Shown here: piece by piece, positions 8,340 through 17,951 of the stretch | Layout of the letters: the number at the start of each line of letters is the position of its first letter | How positions within the stretch are numbered: the first letter of the stretch is position 1 | NCBI RefSeq assembly: GCF_000943545.1 | Contig: NZ_JTHP01000001.1 | Location: forward strand, 62,001 to 126,000 | DNA from: Paenibacillus terrae | GTDB taxonomy: Bacteria; Bacillota; Bacilli; Paenibacillales; Paenibacillaceae | Direction: 5' to 3' | DNA length: 64,000 nucleotides | Translations under genes and position numbers: made by a program | Notes under the pieces: model-generated | Database searches by the model: none | The model's input: the letters and a program-made list of their open reading frames with translations, nothing else | Told to the model about the DNA's origin: nothing

Positions 8340-9689
8340 TTAACGTGCCCCTATATTGTTGCCGCTCGGAGTGCCCGAGCCGATCAGATCGCTTCCTGAA
8401 GCCAGCTTGAGGAAGTTACCTAGCTGGATGGAACCGTCTGCACTTCTAGTAACGGAAGGAACGAGACTGACAAAGTCAGCGGCGCTGGCGAGAAGACCTT
8501 TCGCATTGGTGCTTTTTTTGCTTTTCCACCAGACGTTAGAATTGTCTTGATCGGTTCCACTGGTCTTATCACTGGCTGTTCCTTCAAAGGAAAGATTGTT
8601 AATAAATACGTGTTCACCCTTGTCAAAAGCAAAATTGCTTTCGCCATTGCTCCATGAGGTATTATTAGTCAGGGTAATGGAGCCGGGGTTGCTATTGTAG
8701 GTAAAGCCATGCTTTTTGTTCTGAAAGGCAATACTGTTTTTGACGATATGGTCGACCTTGATTTTGTCCCCGCCCAGCTTAAAACCATTGCCGTCACTGC
8801 TAGCGGTGGACGTTCCGTCAGAAGTCTGTCCGTTGTGGTGGGCGACACTGTTCAAGATCGTTACCGCTCCGATAGGTCCGGTTGCTGCTTTGGTAAACAA
8901 ATCCCAACCGTCGTCAACGTTGTACGCAGCCAGGCAGTTATCGAACACATTGCCCGGTCCTACGGTCAGCTTGGCGGCAAATCCGTCGGCATCCTCACCG
9001 TTATCAGGATCAGCATTATCATGAGAGTAGGAGTTCAAGATAAGGTTGTTCGAAGGCCATTCACTGTTAGCTGCTGTGGTGGAGTAGCGTCCGAGCTGAA
9101 GACCGGTATCCCGATTATGGTGAGTTTCCACGTTTTCAATCCGGTTGTTGCTGCCGCCGATATAGATACCGTTATCCCCGGCACCCTTTACTTCAAGACC
9201 TTTTACCAGCCAATAGTCTCCGAAAAGCTGGAGTCCACGGTTAGCGGAGCCAAAGGCTTGACCCGAAAAATCAAGTACAGGCTTTTCACTGCCGTAAGCA
9301 ACCAACCCTTTGAGGGAGCCATTGCTGCCATTATTTCCACGCTGAACGGTAATCGTTGAGGAATAGGCGTAGTTGCCTCCGCGCAGATAGATGGTTTTAC
9401 CAGGAGCAATTTGTGTAAGTGCGGCTTCAAGAGTAGTAGGGCTGGATATGGTGCCTGGATTGGACACGTTACCATTTGGCGCTACATACAAGTCGCCTGC
9501 CGCCAGTGTGGTGGAGATAGCAGATGAATCCGTTGCACTGGCAGCCTCTTCTGAAAGGGAAGAAGAAGGAGCATTGGATGACGTATCTGCGTAAGCGGTT
9601 CCAATAAGAAAAGAAGAAGCGAAAACAAAAGAAACACCGAGCCTCAGAGCGTTAAACCCGTTTTTTGGACGTTCATTGCGTTTAAACAT
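8340..9689 (-). CDS. Secreted family PL9 pectate lyase
   Basis: 449 aa with a signal peptide (basic start, hydrophobic core, cleavage near TAYA34). The mature protein is a right-handed parallel beta-helix with many N-rich coils. PL9 hallmarks are present: DADGFAAK (Asp233/235 region), NVDDGWDLF (Asp259, Asp260, Asp263, calcium ligands by analogy) and GNGFKLGG with Lys304, the equivalent of the catalytic base in Pel9A. The enzyme cleaves polygalacturonate by beta-elimination outside the cell. It is followed on the same strand by the GPH carrier (110-base gap) and GH105 hydrolase; no strong terminator separates them. A cre-like site lies upstream, as expected for a catabolite-repressed depolymerase. 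Confidence 0.9.
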   Translation of the reverse strand: MFKRNERPKNGFNALRLGVSFVFASSFLIGTAYADTSSNAPSSSLSEEAASATDSSAISTTLAAGDLYVAPNGNVSNPGTISSPTTLEAALTQIAPGKTIYLRGGNYAYSSTITVQRGNNGSNGSLKGLVAYGSEKPVLDFSGQAFGSANRGLQLFGDYWLVKGLEVKGAGDNGIYIGGSNNRIENVETHHNRDTGLQLGRYSTTAANSEWPSNNLILNSYSHDNADPDNGEDADGFAAKLTVGPGNVFDNCLAAYNVDDGWDLFTKAATGPIGAVTILNSVAHHNGQTSDGTSTASSDGNGFKLGGDKIKVDHIVKNSIAFQNKKHGFTYNSNPGSITLTNNTSWSNGESNFAFDKGEHVFINNLSFEGTASDKTSGTDQDNSNVWWKSKKSTNAKGLLASAADFVSLVPSVTRSADGSIQLGNFLKLASGSDLIGSGTPSGNNIGAR

Positions 9690-9847
9690 GTAAATTCCTC
9701 CTTATTTCATCTTTTATTTAAAAGAAGATAGCACTATAAAAGCGACTTATGCTGTCTTTCATGTGAAACGAGGACACCTCCTCGGGTGACGGCTTAACTG
9801 GCATAATGTCTAAAACGCTCTAAGAAGTATAAGCTCAGTTTAATATA

Positions 9848-9861
9848 TGTTAACGTTTGCA
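9848..9861 (-). promoter_or_regulatory. cre-like catabolite-repression site upstream of the pectate lyase
   Basis: TGTTAACGTTTGCA matches the CcpA consensus TGWNANCGNTNWCA at every fixed position but one. It lies ~160 bases upstream of the lyase start in the 329-base divergent gap (9690-10018) between the lyase and signal peptidase genes. Nothing else in that gap looks like a gene. Confidence 0.6.
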
Positions 9862-10018
9862 TCAACTGTTTTTTGATGATAATTTAATATTGTGAAAAAA
9901 AGTTCACACTTTTGTTTCAACTTTAAACACGGTTTTGCCAAGCTGGGAAAAATTGATTACACTTATACAATATACACATATTAGGAATAGAATCTATGAG
10001 AAAAGGCGGTTCTGACGC

Positions 10019-10642
10019 ATGGATAACGGAAATCATTTGACGAGTCCAGCTACACGGAAAGTTTCGGACAAGCAGTCGCAAGTTAAAAATGAGATCGTGG
10101 GTTGGCTTAAAGCGATTACGGTGGGTGTTGTTCTCGTGTTCATTATGCACGGGTTGCTGTTTGCGCCATCTGTCGTTGAGGGAGCATCCATGGAGCCGAA
10201 TTTCAAAACAAATGAACGGGTTGTCTTGAATAAACTGATTTACGATTTTCGTGATCCCAAGCCCAGTGAGGTCGTTGTATTCCATGTGAGAAAGGAAGGA
10301 AGAGACTTCATTAAGCGTGTTATTGGGGTTGCGGGAGACACGATTAAATATCAAGGCGACAATCTTTACGTGAATGGTAAGAAGGTGGAAGAGTCATACA
10401 TTCAGGGAGCTGTCCAAGAAGCACATGCCAAGGGCGAGCTGTACAACAATGTGGACTTTCCAAATGCAACAATAACCGAGTCCAAGGTTCCCGAAGGTAC
10501 TATTTTTGTCATGGGCGATCATCGTAATAATAGTAGAGACAGTCGTGCGATTGGCTTTGTTTCGATTAAAGATATTGTTGGACGTGCGGATGTGATTTTT
10601 TGGCCGCTGGGCAGCGCGCAGTGGGTAAAGCATGAAGAATAG
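10019..10642 (+). CDS. lepB: Signal peptidase I
   Basis: 207 aa, type I signal peptidase of the single-anchor Gram-positive kind (SipS/SipT-like). A charged N-terminus of ~28 residues precedes one membrane span (~29-48), followed by box B with the nucleophile Ser57 (VEGASMEPNF), box D with the general base Lys99 (RDFIKRVIGVAGD) and box E (GDHRNNSRDSRAIGFV). It removes signal peptides from secreted preproteins at the outer face of the membrane. The start ATG has AAAAGGCGG 9 bases upstream. It is a single gene with its own terminator; the pectate lyase it would process is divergently transcribed. Confidence 0.93.
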   Translation: MDNGNHLTSPATRKVSDKQSQVKNEIVGWLKAITVGVVLVFIMHGLLFAPSVVEGASMEPNFKTNERVVLNKLIYDFRDPKPSEVVVFHVRKEGRDFIKRVIGVAGDTIKYQGDNLYVNGKKVEESYIQGAVQEAHAKGELYNNVDFPNATITESKVPEGTIFVMGDHRNNSRDSRAIGFVSIKDIVGRADVIFWPLGSAQWVKHEE

Positions 10643-10645
10643 AAG

Positions 10646-10686
10646 AGCGCCTAAGACGGAATGCTGTTCCCCGTTTTAGGCGCTTT
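10646..10686 (+). terminator. Terminator after lepB
   Basis: A 14-bp stem pairs AGCGCCTAAGACGG with CCGTTTTAGGCGCT (one G-U) around a 12-base loop. The T run is short, so it may also serve the opposing CobW-type gene. Confidence 0.75.
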
Positions 10687-10739
10687 GCGTGTCTCTGAAG
10701 CTGTTATATTTTTGGGGTAAAAGGGTCAGGCAGCTTGCG

Positions 10740-11909
10740 TCAGTCCTGCTTCATCTCTTCAGGAGTCAGCAGCGTCTGGTCCAGCGTACGCTCGATTTCT
10801 TCCCGATTCATGTCTATGCCGATAAATACGAGCTTGGTCACCCGGTCGCCGTATTTTTCGTCCCAATCCGGTGTTTTTTCAAAATCTTCTCCGAGATAGT
10901 ATTGGTGTTCTTCCTCGGTCAAAGCAGATACCCACAGTCCTGCGCGTGCAAATTGCTTGGAGCTGCCCGCCTGACTGAATGTGAAGGCGGTGCGGTTCTG
11001 CGTGGCGAACCACACCAATCCCTTGGAACGGACAACCTCGGCAGGCCATTTGGCCAGCCATTTTAACAAACGTTCCGGGTGAAACGGGATTTTGCGCTTG
11101 TACACAAACGAAGCAATACCGTATTCCTCTGTCTCCGGTACGTGTTCTTCCTTGTTCATCTCCTGGATCCAGCCTGCCGCTTGGCTGGCTGTTTCAAAGT
11201 CGAAGCGATGCGTGTTCAAAATCTCCTTCGGGTCCACTTTACCGTACTCGGAACGAATGATTTTGGCGTTCGGTTGAATACCGCGCAGCGCTTTTTCCAG
11301 TCGCTCCAGCTCCTCGGGGGATACCAGATCGCATTTGTTAATAATCAGCACATCACAAAATTCCACCTGCTCTACCAGCAGATCAACAATGCCGCGCGCA
11401 TCTTCGTCTGCAACCTCCTGCCCGCGATCCTTGAGGGAATCTCCGGAGTAGAAGTCCTTCCAAAATTCCGGCGCATTCACAACAGTAACCATCGTATCCA
11501 GTCGGGTCAGCTTGGTCAGGTCGATGTCGTTTTCTTCATCTACATAACTGAACGTTTGGGCTACCGGGATGGGTTCGCCGATGCCTGTGGACTCAATAAG
11601 GATATAGTCGAACTTTTTATCCAGCGCCAGCCGCTCTACCTCTTTTAAGAGGTCTTCTCGCAGGGTGCAGCAGATGCAGCCGTTGGACATTTCTACCAGC
11701 TTCTCATTAACGCGGGATAATCCTCCGCCGTCCCGAACGAGATCGGCATCAATGTTCACCTCGCTCATGTCATTGACAATGACAGCTACCCGCAAGCCAT
11801 CCCGATTATTCAGCACATGATTGAGCAGCGTAGTTTTGCCTGAACCGAGGTACCCGCTAAGTACCGTCACCGGTATTTTCTTTTCCAATTCCATAGTGTT
11901 TGCCAACAT
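10740..11909 (-). CDS. CobW/COG0523 GTPase, probable zinc metallochaperone (YciC-like)
   Basis: 389 aa from an ATG with GAAGGGA 9 bases upstream; a GTG two codons earlier is too close to that site. The GTPase has Walker A GYLGSGKTT (~19-27), the metal-binding CXCC motif in NGCICCTLRED (~76-84), a LIESTGIGEP switch region and NKCD. The CobW C-terminal domain covers ~250-370 (GIASFVYKRKIPFHPERL). Proteins of this class hand metals to client enzymes. A perfect Zur palindrome 105 bases upstream indicates induction under zinc starvation, the regulation known for B. subtilis YciC. A cobalt role is less likely because no cobalamin genes are nearby. Confidence 0.87.
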   Translation of the reverse strand: MLANTMELEKKIPVTVLSGYLGSGKTTLLNHVLNNRDGLRVAVIVNDMSEVNIDADLVRDGGGLSRVNEKLVEMSNGCICCTLREDLLKEVERLALDKKFDYILIESTGIGEPIPVAQTFSYVDEENDIDLTKLTRLDTMVTVVNAPEFWKDFYSGDSLKDRGQEVADEDARGIVDLLVEQVEFCDVLIINKCDLVSPEELERLEKALRGIQPNAKIIRSEYGKVDPKEILNTHRFDFETASQAAGWIQEMNKEEHVPETEEYGIASFVYKRKIPFHPERLLKWLAKWPAEVVRSKGLVWFATQNRTAFTFSQAGSSKQFARAGLWVSALTEEEHQYYLGEDFEKTPDWDEKYGDRVTKLVFIGIDMNREEIERTLDQTLLTPEEMKQD

Positions 11910-12013
11910 AATCACTCATCCCTTCGAAAGTGTTCATGAAATGCTGAATGTGTTGTAGTGGCTACAATGTCAGATAGGGAAGCTGCAATGCTCCCCTTGT
12001 CGGTTTCTTTTAA

Positions 12014-12028
12014 TCGTAATAATTACGA
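12014..12028 (-). promoter_or_regulatory. Perfect Zur box
   Basis: TCGTAATAATTACGA is an exact 7-1-7 palindrome identical in form to the Bacillus Zur operator. It lies ~105 bases upstream of the CobW-type gene inside the 358-base gap 11910-12267. The rest of that gap holds an AT-rich stretch and the promoter of the chemotaxis receptor; no further gene is seen. Confidence 0.85.
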
Positions 12029-12267
12029 ATAGTAAAATCAGTAAATCATTAATGAAGGGAAATGTCAAGGGAGGCTGTAAGGAAAGGAGGGGGAATCAAC
12101 AAAAAGAAGTGATCTATTTATTATTCAGCGCCGTTTCATATCTGGAATGTTTTACATTCAATAATTGAAACTTACGAATTATATTTAACTGTTTCAAATG
12201 ACAAATAGGCGTATAATAACCCCATTAGACCTAAGAAAATTGTCCCATACAAAGGAGATATTTTAGA

Positions 12268-14088
12268 ATGAAGATTGGTAAAAAACTATCCATTAGTTTT
12301 GCAGCCGTATTATTGCTTACATTGGTTGTGGGCGTTATTGGTGAGTATGCTACTTCGTCTTTACATACATCTTATCAAAGTATGATTGATGACAGAGTCG
12401 ATAAAATTTTGATTATTAAAGAATTGCAGTATGATGCTGCGAGCCAGACCAAGTATTTTCGCGGGTATCTAGTGACTGGCGATCAGGATGAAATGAACAG
12501 TTATCTGAAAGCACGCGAAACCTTTGCAACGACCATGAAGAAGCTGCAATCAACGCCAGCACTGGACAAGCCCAAGCAAATGGCAGCAAAGCTCCAGCAG
12601 ATGGAGGCTGAATATGCAGATATCGTGAAGGAAATTACCTCATATAAGCAGCAGGGGGATGTCGCGACCTACACGAGATTAGTGGAGGAAAAATGTAAGC
12701 CGATGGCACTTGCACTGGAGCAGCAGTCACAGGTCATGGAGCAATACCAGATGGATCTACTGAATCAATCCCAAGTCGAGCAGGGTGAGAAGCTTCAATA
12801 TGTACAGACGATGATTATCATTGCGATGGCGCTTGCGCTGGTAATCGGGATCGTATTGGCGTATGTAATCACCCGTATGATTGCCCGTCCGGTGGTTCAG
12901 GTGGCTCAAGCCGCGCGGCGTATTGCAGAAGGGGATCTGACACAGGAGGATATTCAAATTCGGCAGAAGGATGAGATTGGTGAATTGGCACAGAGCTTTA
13001 ACGATATGAAACGCCAGCTTCGTTCGCTGCTGCAAGTGATTTATCAGAATGCGCAAGGAGTTACACTGGCTTCGGGTGAGCTGTCCAATGGCTCCGGGCA
13101 AGTGGCGGAAGGTACGCGGCAGATGGCGGAGACGGTACGGGGAATCCACGAGTCGGCAGGCAATCAGGTTGAGCGAAATCGTGAAAACCAGCAGGCGGTC
13201 AAGGAAAGCGCAGAAGGCGTTCAAAAGATTGCCCAATCCGCATCCATTACCGCAGAGCTGTCCGAGCGGGCGATTCACGAGACAGAGCGCGGCAATGCAG
13301 ACCTGGAGGAAACGGTTATGCAAATGCGCCATATTCAGGATACGATGGAGGACTCGGTCAAGGTCATTCAGGACTTGGGCGAGCAATCGAAGAGAATCCA
13401 AAGTGTAACGCAGTTCATTCGCGATATCGCCAAGCAAACCAATTTGCTGTCATTGAACGCCTCCATTGAAGCGGCCAGAGCCGGGGAATCGGGCAAGGGC
13501 TTTGCTGTCGTGGCGGGTGAAGTGAAGAAGCTGGCGGAACAGACAGGTCAAGCATCCCAACAGATTGCTGTCTTTATGGATGCCATGGCGGATACAGTGA
13601 ACCAGGCCGTAGACTCGATCCAGAAAGGCTCCAGCGAGGTTGAGGCTGGAACAGATCTGATTCATCGCACCGGGCAGACGTTTAGCAAAGTACATGAAGC
13701 AGTACAAACGGTCGCTGAGCATACGCAGGAGGTGTCGGCTGCGACCGAAGAATTGTCTGCCATTACCGGGCAACTGCTGGACTCGGAGCAAAAGCTGGTA
13801 GGCTTGTCCCGTGAGATTGCAGAGGAATCGGAGTCGGCTGCGGCTGTGTGCGAGGAGCAGCTCGCTTCTATGGAGGTCATCGCAGATTCTGCCGATTCGC
13901 TGCGTCATATGGCTGCCGAGCTAATGTCGGAAATACAGCATTTCCGCATTACAAACGATGCAGACGAGAACAACACCTCGGCTTCGACTCATCCAAAGGA
14001 TACGAATGGCGGGCGCGGCACGTCCACCAGACGTACATCTATGGATAGAATTTCAATTTCGGATACACCGATTCATCCCGCTTCCTGA
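12268..14088 (+). CDS. Methyl-accepting chemotaxis protein
   Basis: 606 aa. Start ATG follows AAAGGAG by 11 bases. Order: membrane span (~8-28), a four-helix-bundle ligand domain (~30-185, with [17 protein letters not shown]), a second span (~187-208), HAMP (~210-262, [13 protein letters not shown]), then a long methyl-accepting coiled coil with the signalling hairpin tip [20 protein letters not shown] and [15 protein letters not shown]. The ~45 residues after the coil are Ser/Thr/Asn-rich and end HPAS. It senses an unknown extracellular ligand and signals to CheA/CheW. An orphan receptor: no other che gene is in the window. Confidence 0.93.
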   Translation: MKIGKKLSISFAAVLLLTLVVGVIGEYATSSLHTSYQSMIDDRVDKILIIKELQYDAASQTKYFRGYLVTGDQDEMNSYLKARETFATTMKKLQSTPALDKPKQMAAKLQQMEAEYADIVKEITSYKQQGDVATYTRLVEEKCKPMALALEQQSQVMEQYQMDLLNQSQVEQGEKLQYVQTMIIIAMALALVIGIVLAYVITRMIARPVVQVAQAARRIAEGDLTQEDIQIRQKDEIGELAQSFNDMKRQLRSLLQVIYQNAQGVTLASGELSNGSGQVAEGTRQMAETVRGIHESAGNQVERNRENQQAVKESAEGVQKIAQSASITAELSERAIHETERGNADLEETVMQMRHIQDTMEDSVKVIQDLGEQSKRIQSVTQFIRDIAKQTNLLSLNASIEAARAGESGKGFAVVAGEVKKLAEQTGQASQQIAVFMDAMADTVNQAVDSIQKGSSEVEAGTDLIHRTGQTFSKVHEAVQTVAEHTQEVSAATEELSAITGQLLDSEQKLVGLSREIAEESESAAAVCEEQLASMEVIADSADSLRHMAAELMSEIQHFRITNDADENNTSASTHPKDTNGGRGTSTRRTSMDRISISDTPIHPAS

Positions 14089-14137
14089 GCGGGAAGTGTT
14101 AGATAACAGAGTCTTCCGGGCATCTAAGCTACAACCA

Positions 14138-14175
14138 AGAGGACTTGCGCAAATAACACGCAAGTCCTCTTTTTG
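14138..14175. terminator. Terminator between chemotaxis receptor and ABC permease
   Basis: AGAGGACTTGCG pairs with CGCAAGTCCTCT (12 bp) around a 9-base loop, followed by TTTTT. It ends the receptor transcript and lies just beyond the convergent permease operon. Confidence 0.88.
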
Positions 14176-14240
14176 CTATCTGGCTTCGTATACTCATATA
14201 CGCTGACTCTTTAAATTCGCCTGGAATCACCATTTTGAAC

Positions 14241-15071
14241 TTAGCCTTTGACCGCTCCAGCGACAACGCCTTTGACGATGTATTTTTGCAGGAAAATAAA
14301 TACGACGATGGAAGGCAGCACAGCCATCACCATGGCTGTCATGGCATACTGCCAGTCAGACGTATACTGTCCGACGAAGGTATAGGCCGCCAGCGTAAGC
14401 GTTTTGGTGCTGGGTGAACCGTTAACCATGAGCAGGGGCAGCAGAAAATCGTTCCAAATCCACATCACGTCGATGATCACAATAGTGGCGGTGACCGATT
14501 TCAGCAAGGGGAAAATCACCGAAAAGAAAAGCCGGAAGCCTGAGGCTCCGTCGATTTTGGCGCTTTCGTCAATCTCGTTGGGAATCCCTTTGACAAACCC
14601 GTGATAGATAAACACCGCCAGCGGTGCGCCGAAGCCCCAATACAACAGGCCAAGTCCCCAGGTACTGTCCGCCAGATGCAGGTCTTTCGCGAGTCGCAAG
14701 ACAGTCAGCATAATGGACTGAAACGGGATCAACATTGGCATAATGCACAGCATGTAGATGGCGGAACTCCATTTGCTCTTCGTCCGTGCCAGCTTATAGG
14801 CGGCAATGGAGGATACCAGTACGATACCTGCCAGCCCGACCACGGTAATGATCGTGTTATTCAGAAATAAGCGTGGATAGTTAATGAATTTCCATACATA
14901 TACGTAGTTATCCAGCGAAAGATGCTTGGGCAGCGCAATGACGTCGGTCATGACCTCAGCGAAGCTTTTGAACGAATTGTTAATGGCGAGAAACAGCGGA
15001 TACAAAAATAACAGCGATAATACAATCATGCCCGCTTCCAGCAAAATACGTCCCATACGTCTGCGTTGCAT
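14241..15071 (-). CDS. CUT1 sugar ABC transporter permease (MalG-like)
   Basis: 276 aa, six membrane spans. It has the binding-protein-dependent transport signature with the EAA loop IPNEIDESAKIDGASGFRLF (~185-205). The start overlaps the stop of the upstream permease (TGATG, one shared base), so the two are translationally coupled and should form a heterodimer. The two-component system and the binding protein on the other strand are adjacent, but no ATPase is encoded in the window; CUT1 importers in Bacillus-type bacteria often share one MsmX-type ATPase encoded elsewhere. The imported sugar is unknown; neighbouring gene clusters suggest a plant oligosaccharide. Confidence 0.9.
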   Translation of the reverse strand: MQRRRMGRILLEAGMIVLSLLFLYPLFLAINNSFKSFAEVMTDVIALPKHLSLDNYVYVWKFINYPRLFLNNTIITVVGLAGIVLVSSIAAYKLARTKSKWSSAIYMLCIMPMLIPFQSIMLTVLRLAKDLHLADSTWGLGLLYWGFGAPLAVFIYHGFVKGIPNEIDESAKIDGASGFRLFFSVIFPLLKSVTATIVIIDVMWIWNDFLLPLLMVNGSPSTKTLTLAAYTFVGQYTSDWQYAMTAMVMAVLPSIVVFIFLQKYIVKGVVAGAVKG

Positions 15072-15967
15072 CAGGCTTCAACCTCCCTGCGTTTGAAAAT
15101 AGACAATTGGATGATCGTAATGATCAGCACTGCGACGAATAATAACAACGCTTTGGCTGTTCCATAGCCGTACAGATTGTTCTGAAACGTGTCCCGATAA
15201 ATATCATACGCAATACTGTATGTTGTACCTCCCGGCCCGCCGCCAGTCAGGGATAGAATGACGTCGAACACCTTGATCGAGTTGGTCAGTGCCATGAAGA
15301 CCGAGATCGTAATGGAAGGTGCCAGCAAGGGTAACGTAATACTAAAGAATCTCCGAATCGGCCCCGCTCCGTCCACAATAGCGGCTTCCTTCAGATCCTC
15401 CGGTACGGACTGCAAGCCTGCAATGTAAATGACCATATAAAAGCCAATGGATTGCCAGATAGATACCGCCAAAATGGAAATAAACGCGAGCCCTTCTTGC
15501 CCTAGCCAACTGAGCTGGAAGATGCCCCAGCCTGTGCTGTTTCCCAGTGACTCAAAGCCCTGCATAAAGATAAACTTCCAGATAAATCCGACAATCACGA
15601 GACTGAGGATATAAGGGATAAAGAAAGCCGCCCGCAGCCACGCCGAGCTTTTCAGCTTCATGTCGAGGACGAGTGCCAGCAAGATAGCCAGCACGTTCAC
15701 CAGCACAATGTACAGAATGGCATATTTGACCGTAAACCAGGCCGCATGTGCAAAGTTGGCGTCTCCGAGCAGGATTTGTTTGAAATTATCCAGGCCTACA
15801 AATTTCGGATGCTTGGATATTCCATTCCACTTGGTCAGGGAATAGCGTATTGTCATCAAAAACGGAATATAAAATGCAATCGTAATGCACAGGATGACGG
15901 GCAGTGTGAACAAGCCAAACTCCAATTTACTGCCCTTATCGCCCCGGCTTCCCCTTTTTTTCAGCAT
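15071..15967 (-). CDS. CUT1 sugar ABC transporter permease (MalF/LplB-like)
   Basis: 298 aa starting MLKKRGSRGDKG, with AGAGGTG just upstream; the frame stays open a further ~85 codons but that extension overlaps the divergent kinase promoter and has no such site. Six spans; the EAA motif is in VPEDLKEAAIVDGAGPIRRFF (~200). It is the first gene of a two-gene minus-strand operon, divergent from the YesM-like kinase. A cre-like site sits ~125 bases upstream. The divergent layout suggests control by the neighbouring YesN-like regulator. Confidence 0.9.
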   Translation of the reverse strand: MLKKRGSRGDKGSKLEFGLFTLPVILCITIAFYIPFLMTIRYSLTKWNGISKHPKFVGLDNFKQILLGDANFAHAAWFTVKYAILYIVLVNVLAILLALVLDMKLKSSAWLRAAFFIPYILSLVIVGFIWKFIFMQGFESLGNSTGWGIFQLSWLGQEGLAFISILAVSIWQSIGFYMVIYIAGLQSVPEDLKEAAIVDGAGPIRRFFSITLPLLAPSITISVFMALTNSIKVFDVILSLTGGGPGGTTYSIAYDIYRDTFQNNLYGYGTAKALLLFVAVLIITIIQLSIFKRREVEA

Positions 15968-16090
15968 AACGCACCTCTTTTTCTCAACATTTTCCGATCT
16001 TTCGTTCCAAGCCGTTTGAGATATAATGAAAGTATAGGATAGCCCCTGGGGCCGGACCAATGGATTTAAGAAAACAGTTGAGGGTAAAAA

Positions 16091-16104
16091 TGTGTACGCT
16101 TTCA
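16091..16104. promoter_or_regulatory. cre-like site between the ABC operon and the two-component genes
   Basis: Read on the minus strand, TGAAAGCGTACACA matches TGWNANCGNTNWCA at all fixed positions but one. It lies upstream of the permease operon and 18 bases before the likely GTG start of the kinase, so CcpA bound here could affect both directions. Confidence 0.55.
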
Positions 16105-16121
16105 AAAGGGGCGATTTTATC

Positions 16122-17951
16122 GTGATACCAGAGCGAGCAGGTGTAGTTCTCAGATCCATGTGGAGACGAATAACGCAAAAATTGGTGAACAAGCTTATTT
16201 TGCTTTTTACCTCGGTGATCATTCTGGTGGTAGGCTCGCTGACGATTATCTCCTATCAGATGATTGAAAGGGAGTCGGTGAATCATAGCATTGCCAGCAC
16301 AACGAATAATCTGCTGCTGGTTAATCAGAACCTGGAGGATTATCTGGTTGGGATGCAGCAGTTGGCCCTGCCGCAGCTTCGTTATAACGATATTATGAAC
16401 GCGATTGCGAATGAAAATCGGGACTATGCTTCCCGAATGGTCATTGAAAATTACTTGCGCAGCATGTTTTATTCCCGCAGTGATCTGGAAGCTATTTATC
16501 TGTACGTGGCAGATCGCCATCAATATTATGTGGTGACCCGGGAGACGTACAATATTACGGTGCGCCAAGGGATGAACACGGATATTCCCAAGCTGCCCTG
16601 GTATAAGGAGGCGCTGGCGAGCACGGCCAACGAATCGTTCCAATCCTTTGTGGGTTCCCGCTCGGATATGGGGTATGTGGCGCCACAGGCCAGCTTTATG
16701 GCGTACCATCGGGTGCTGAGGTCGATTGCATCTCGTCACCCGCAGGCGGTGTTGTCCTTTTATTACAATACGAGCGCTGTGGACGATATCATGAAGAACA
16801 TTCCACTCGGCAAAGGGGATCATCTCATGCTGCTAAGTCCTAAACGTATTCCCTTTTACGTGGACAGCCTTCCGTTATACGAGCGAATGCGGGACTCGGG
16901 GGTGCTGGAACAGATTGGACAGGGAGGGAGCGGACGAGTAACATGGTCGGACAGTAGCGGCAGCCAGGAGTATCTGGTCGTGTATGATGCCGGGAAAAAA
17001 GAAGGCTGGCGGCTCGTCAAGCCGATCCCATACCGTCAAATTTACGAAGCGGCTACGACGACACGAAATTGGAGCTACGTGATCGGGATATTGTTTTTAG
17101 GGGTGTCTATTATTTTGGTAACGCTGACCTCGAATGCCATTACCAGTCCCTTACACAAGCTGTCCACCCAGATGAAGCGGTTTAGTACCGGGGACTTCGG
17201 GGCAACGGCCCTTGTGAAGGGCCATGACGAGATTGCGTATTTGTCGCTGCATTTTAACGAAATGGTCCAAAGAACCGAAGAATTAATTAATGAGCGTTAT
17301 CGAATGAAGCTGGTCGAGAAAAACGCCATACTCAAGGCGCTGGAGGCTGAAATTAACCCCCATTTTCTGTACAATGCGCTGCAAGCCATATCCACACAGG
17401 CATTAAAGCGTGAGATGTTCGATATGGCGGATATGGTCGATGCGTTGGCCCAAACCCTGCGGTATTCCATCAACGGCAAGGATATCGTGGTTGCCCGCGA
17501 AGAACTCCAGCATATTGAACGTTATATGGGATTGCAAAAAGCAAGATTCGGGACGAGACTGCGAATCGAGCTGGAGTGGGAGGACACGCTGATGGAGCTG
17601 CTAATCCCCAGGTTGTCCGTGCAGACGTTGGTGGAAAATTCGATCAAGCATGCGCTGGAAAAGGTCTCAAGCGATATTCTGATAGTCATTTCAGCCGAAT
17701 CCAGCTCTACAGATGCCACGATTACTGTACGGGACAACGGCCCGGGGATCTCGGAGGATAAGCTGAGACAGGTGCTGGATTCGTTCGAAGAGAAGTGGGA
17801 GGAACGGGAGAGTGAGCATATCGGCCTAAAAAATCTGAATACACGATTGAAGCTACTGTATGGAGATCAGGCGGGACTATCCATACATACGGATGATACG
17901 GGAACAGAAATCCAAATGCGCATCCCCCAGGGAGGAAGTAGTCATGTATAA
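16122..17951 (+). CDS. Sensor histidine kinase, YesM/LytS-like
   Basis: 609 aa from a GTG preceded by AAAAGGGG (10-base spacing); an ATG at 16158 is an alternative. One span (~24-45), an extracytoplasmic sensor region of ~270 residues of Cache type, a second span (~317-340), HAMP (~342-395), then a His_kinase domain with the phospho-acceptor in EINPHFLYNALQ (His~414) and HATPase (~515-605, LVENSIKHAL, DNGPGISEDKL, HIGLKNLNTRL). It should sense a sugar, perhaps through the nearby binding protein, and phosphorylate the response regulator whose gene overlaps its end by 8 bases. Confidence 0.9.
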   Translation: MIPERAGVVLRSMWRRITQKLVNKLILLFTSVIILVVGSLTIISYQMIERESVNHSIASTTNNLLLVNQNLEDYLVGMQQLALPQLRYNDIMNAIANENRDYASRMVIENYLRSMFYSRSDLEAIYLYVADRHQYYVVTRETYNITVRQGMNTDIPKLPWYKEALASTANESFQSFVGSRSDMGYVAPQASFMAYHRVLRSIASRHPQAVLSFYYNTSAVDDIMKNIPLGKGDHLMLLSPKRIPFYVDSLPLYERMRDSGVLEQIGQGGSGRVTWSDSSGSQEYLVVYDAGKKEGWRLVKPIPYRQIYEAATTTRNWSYVIGILFLGVSIILVTLTSNAITSPLHKLSTQMKRFSTGDFGATALVKGHDEIAYLSLHFNEMVQRTEELINERYRMKLVEKNAILKALEAEINPHFLYNALQAISTQALKREMFDMADMVDALAQTLRYSINGKDIVVAREELQHIERYMGLQKARFGTRLRIELEWEDTLMELLIPRLSVQTLVENSIKHALEKVSSDILIVISAESSSTDATITVRDNGPGISEDKLRQVLDSFEEKWEERESEHIGLKNLNTRLKLLYGDQAGLSIHTDDTGTEIQMRIPQGGSSHV

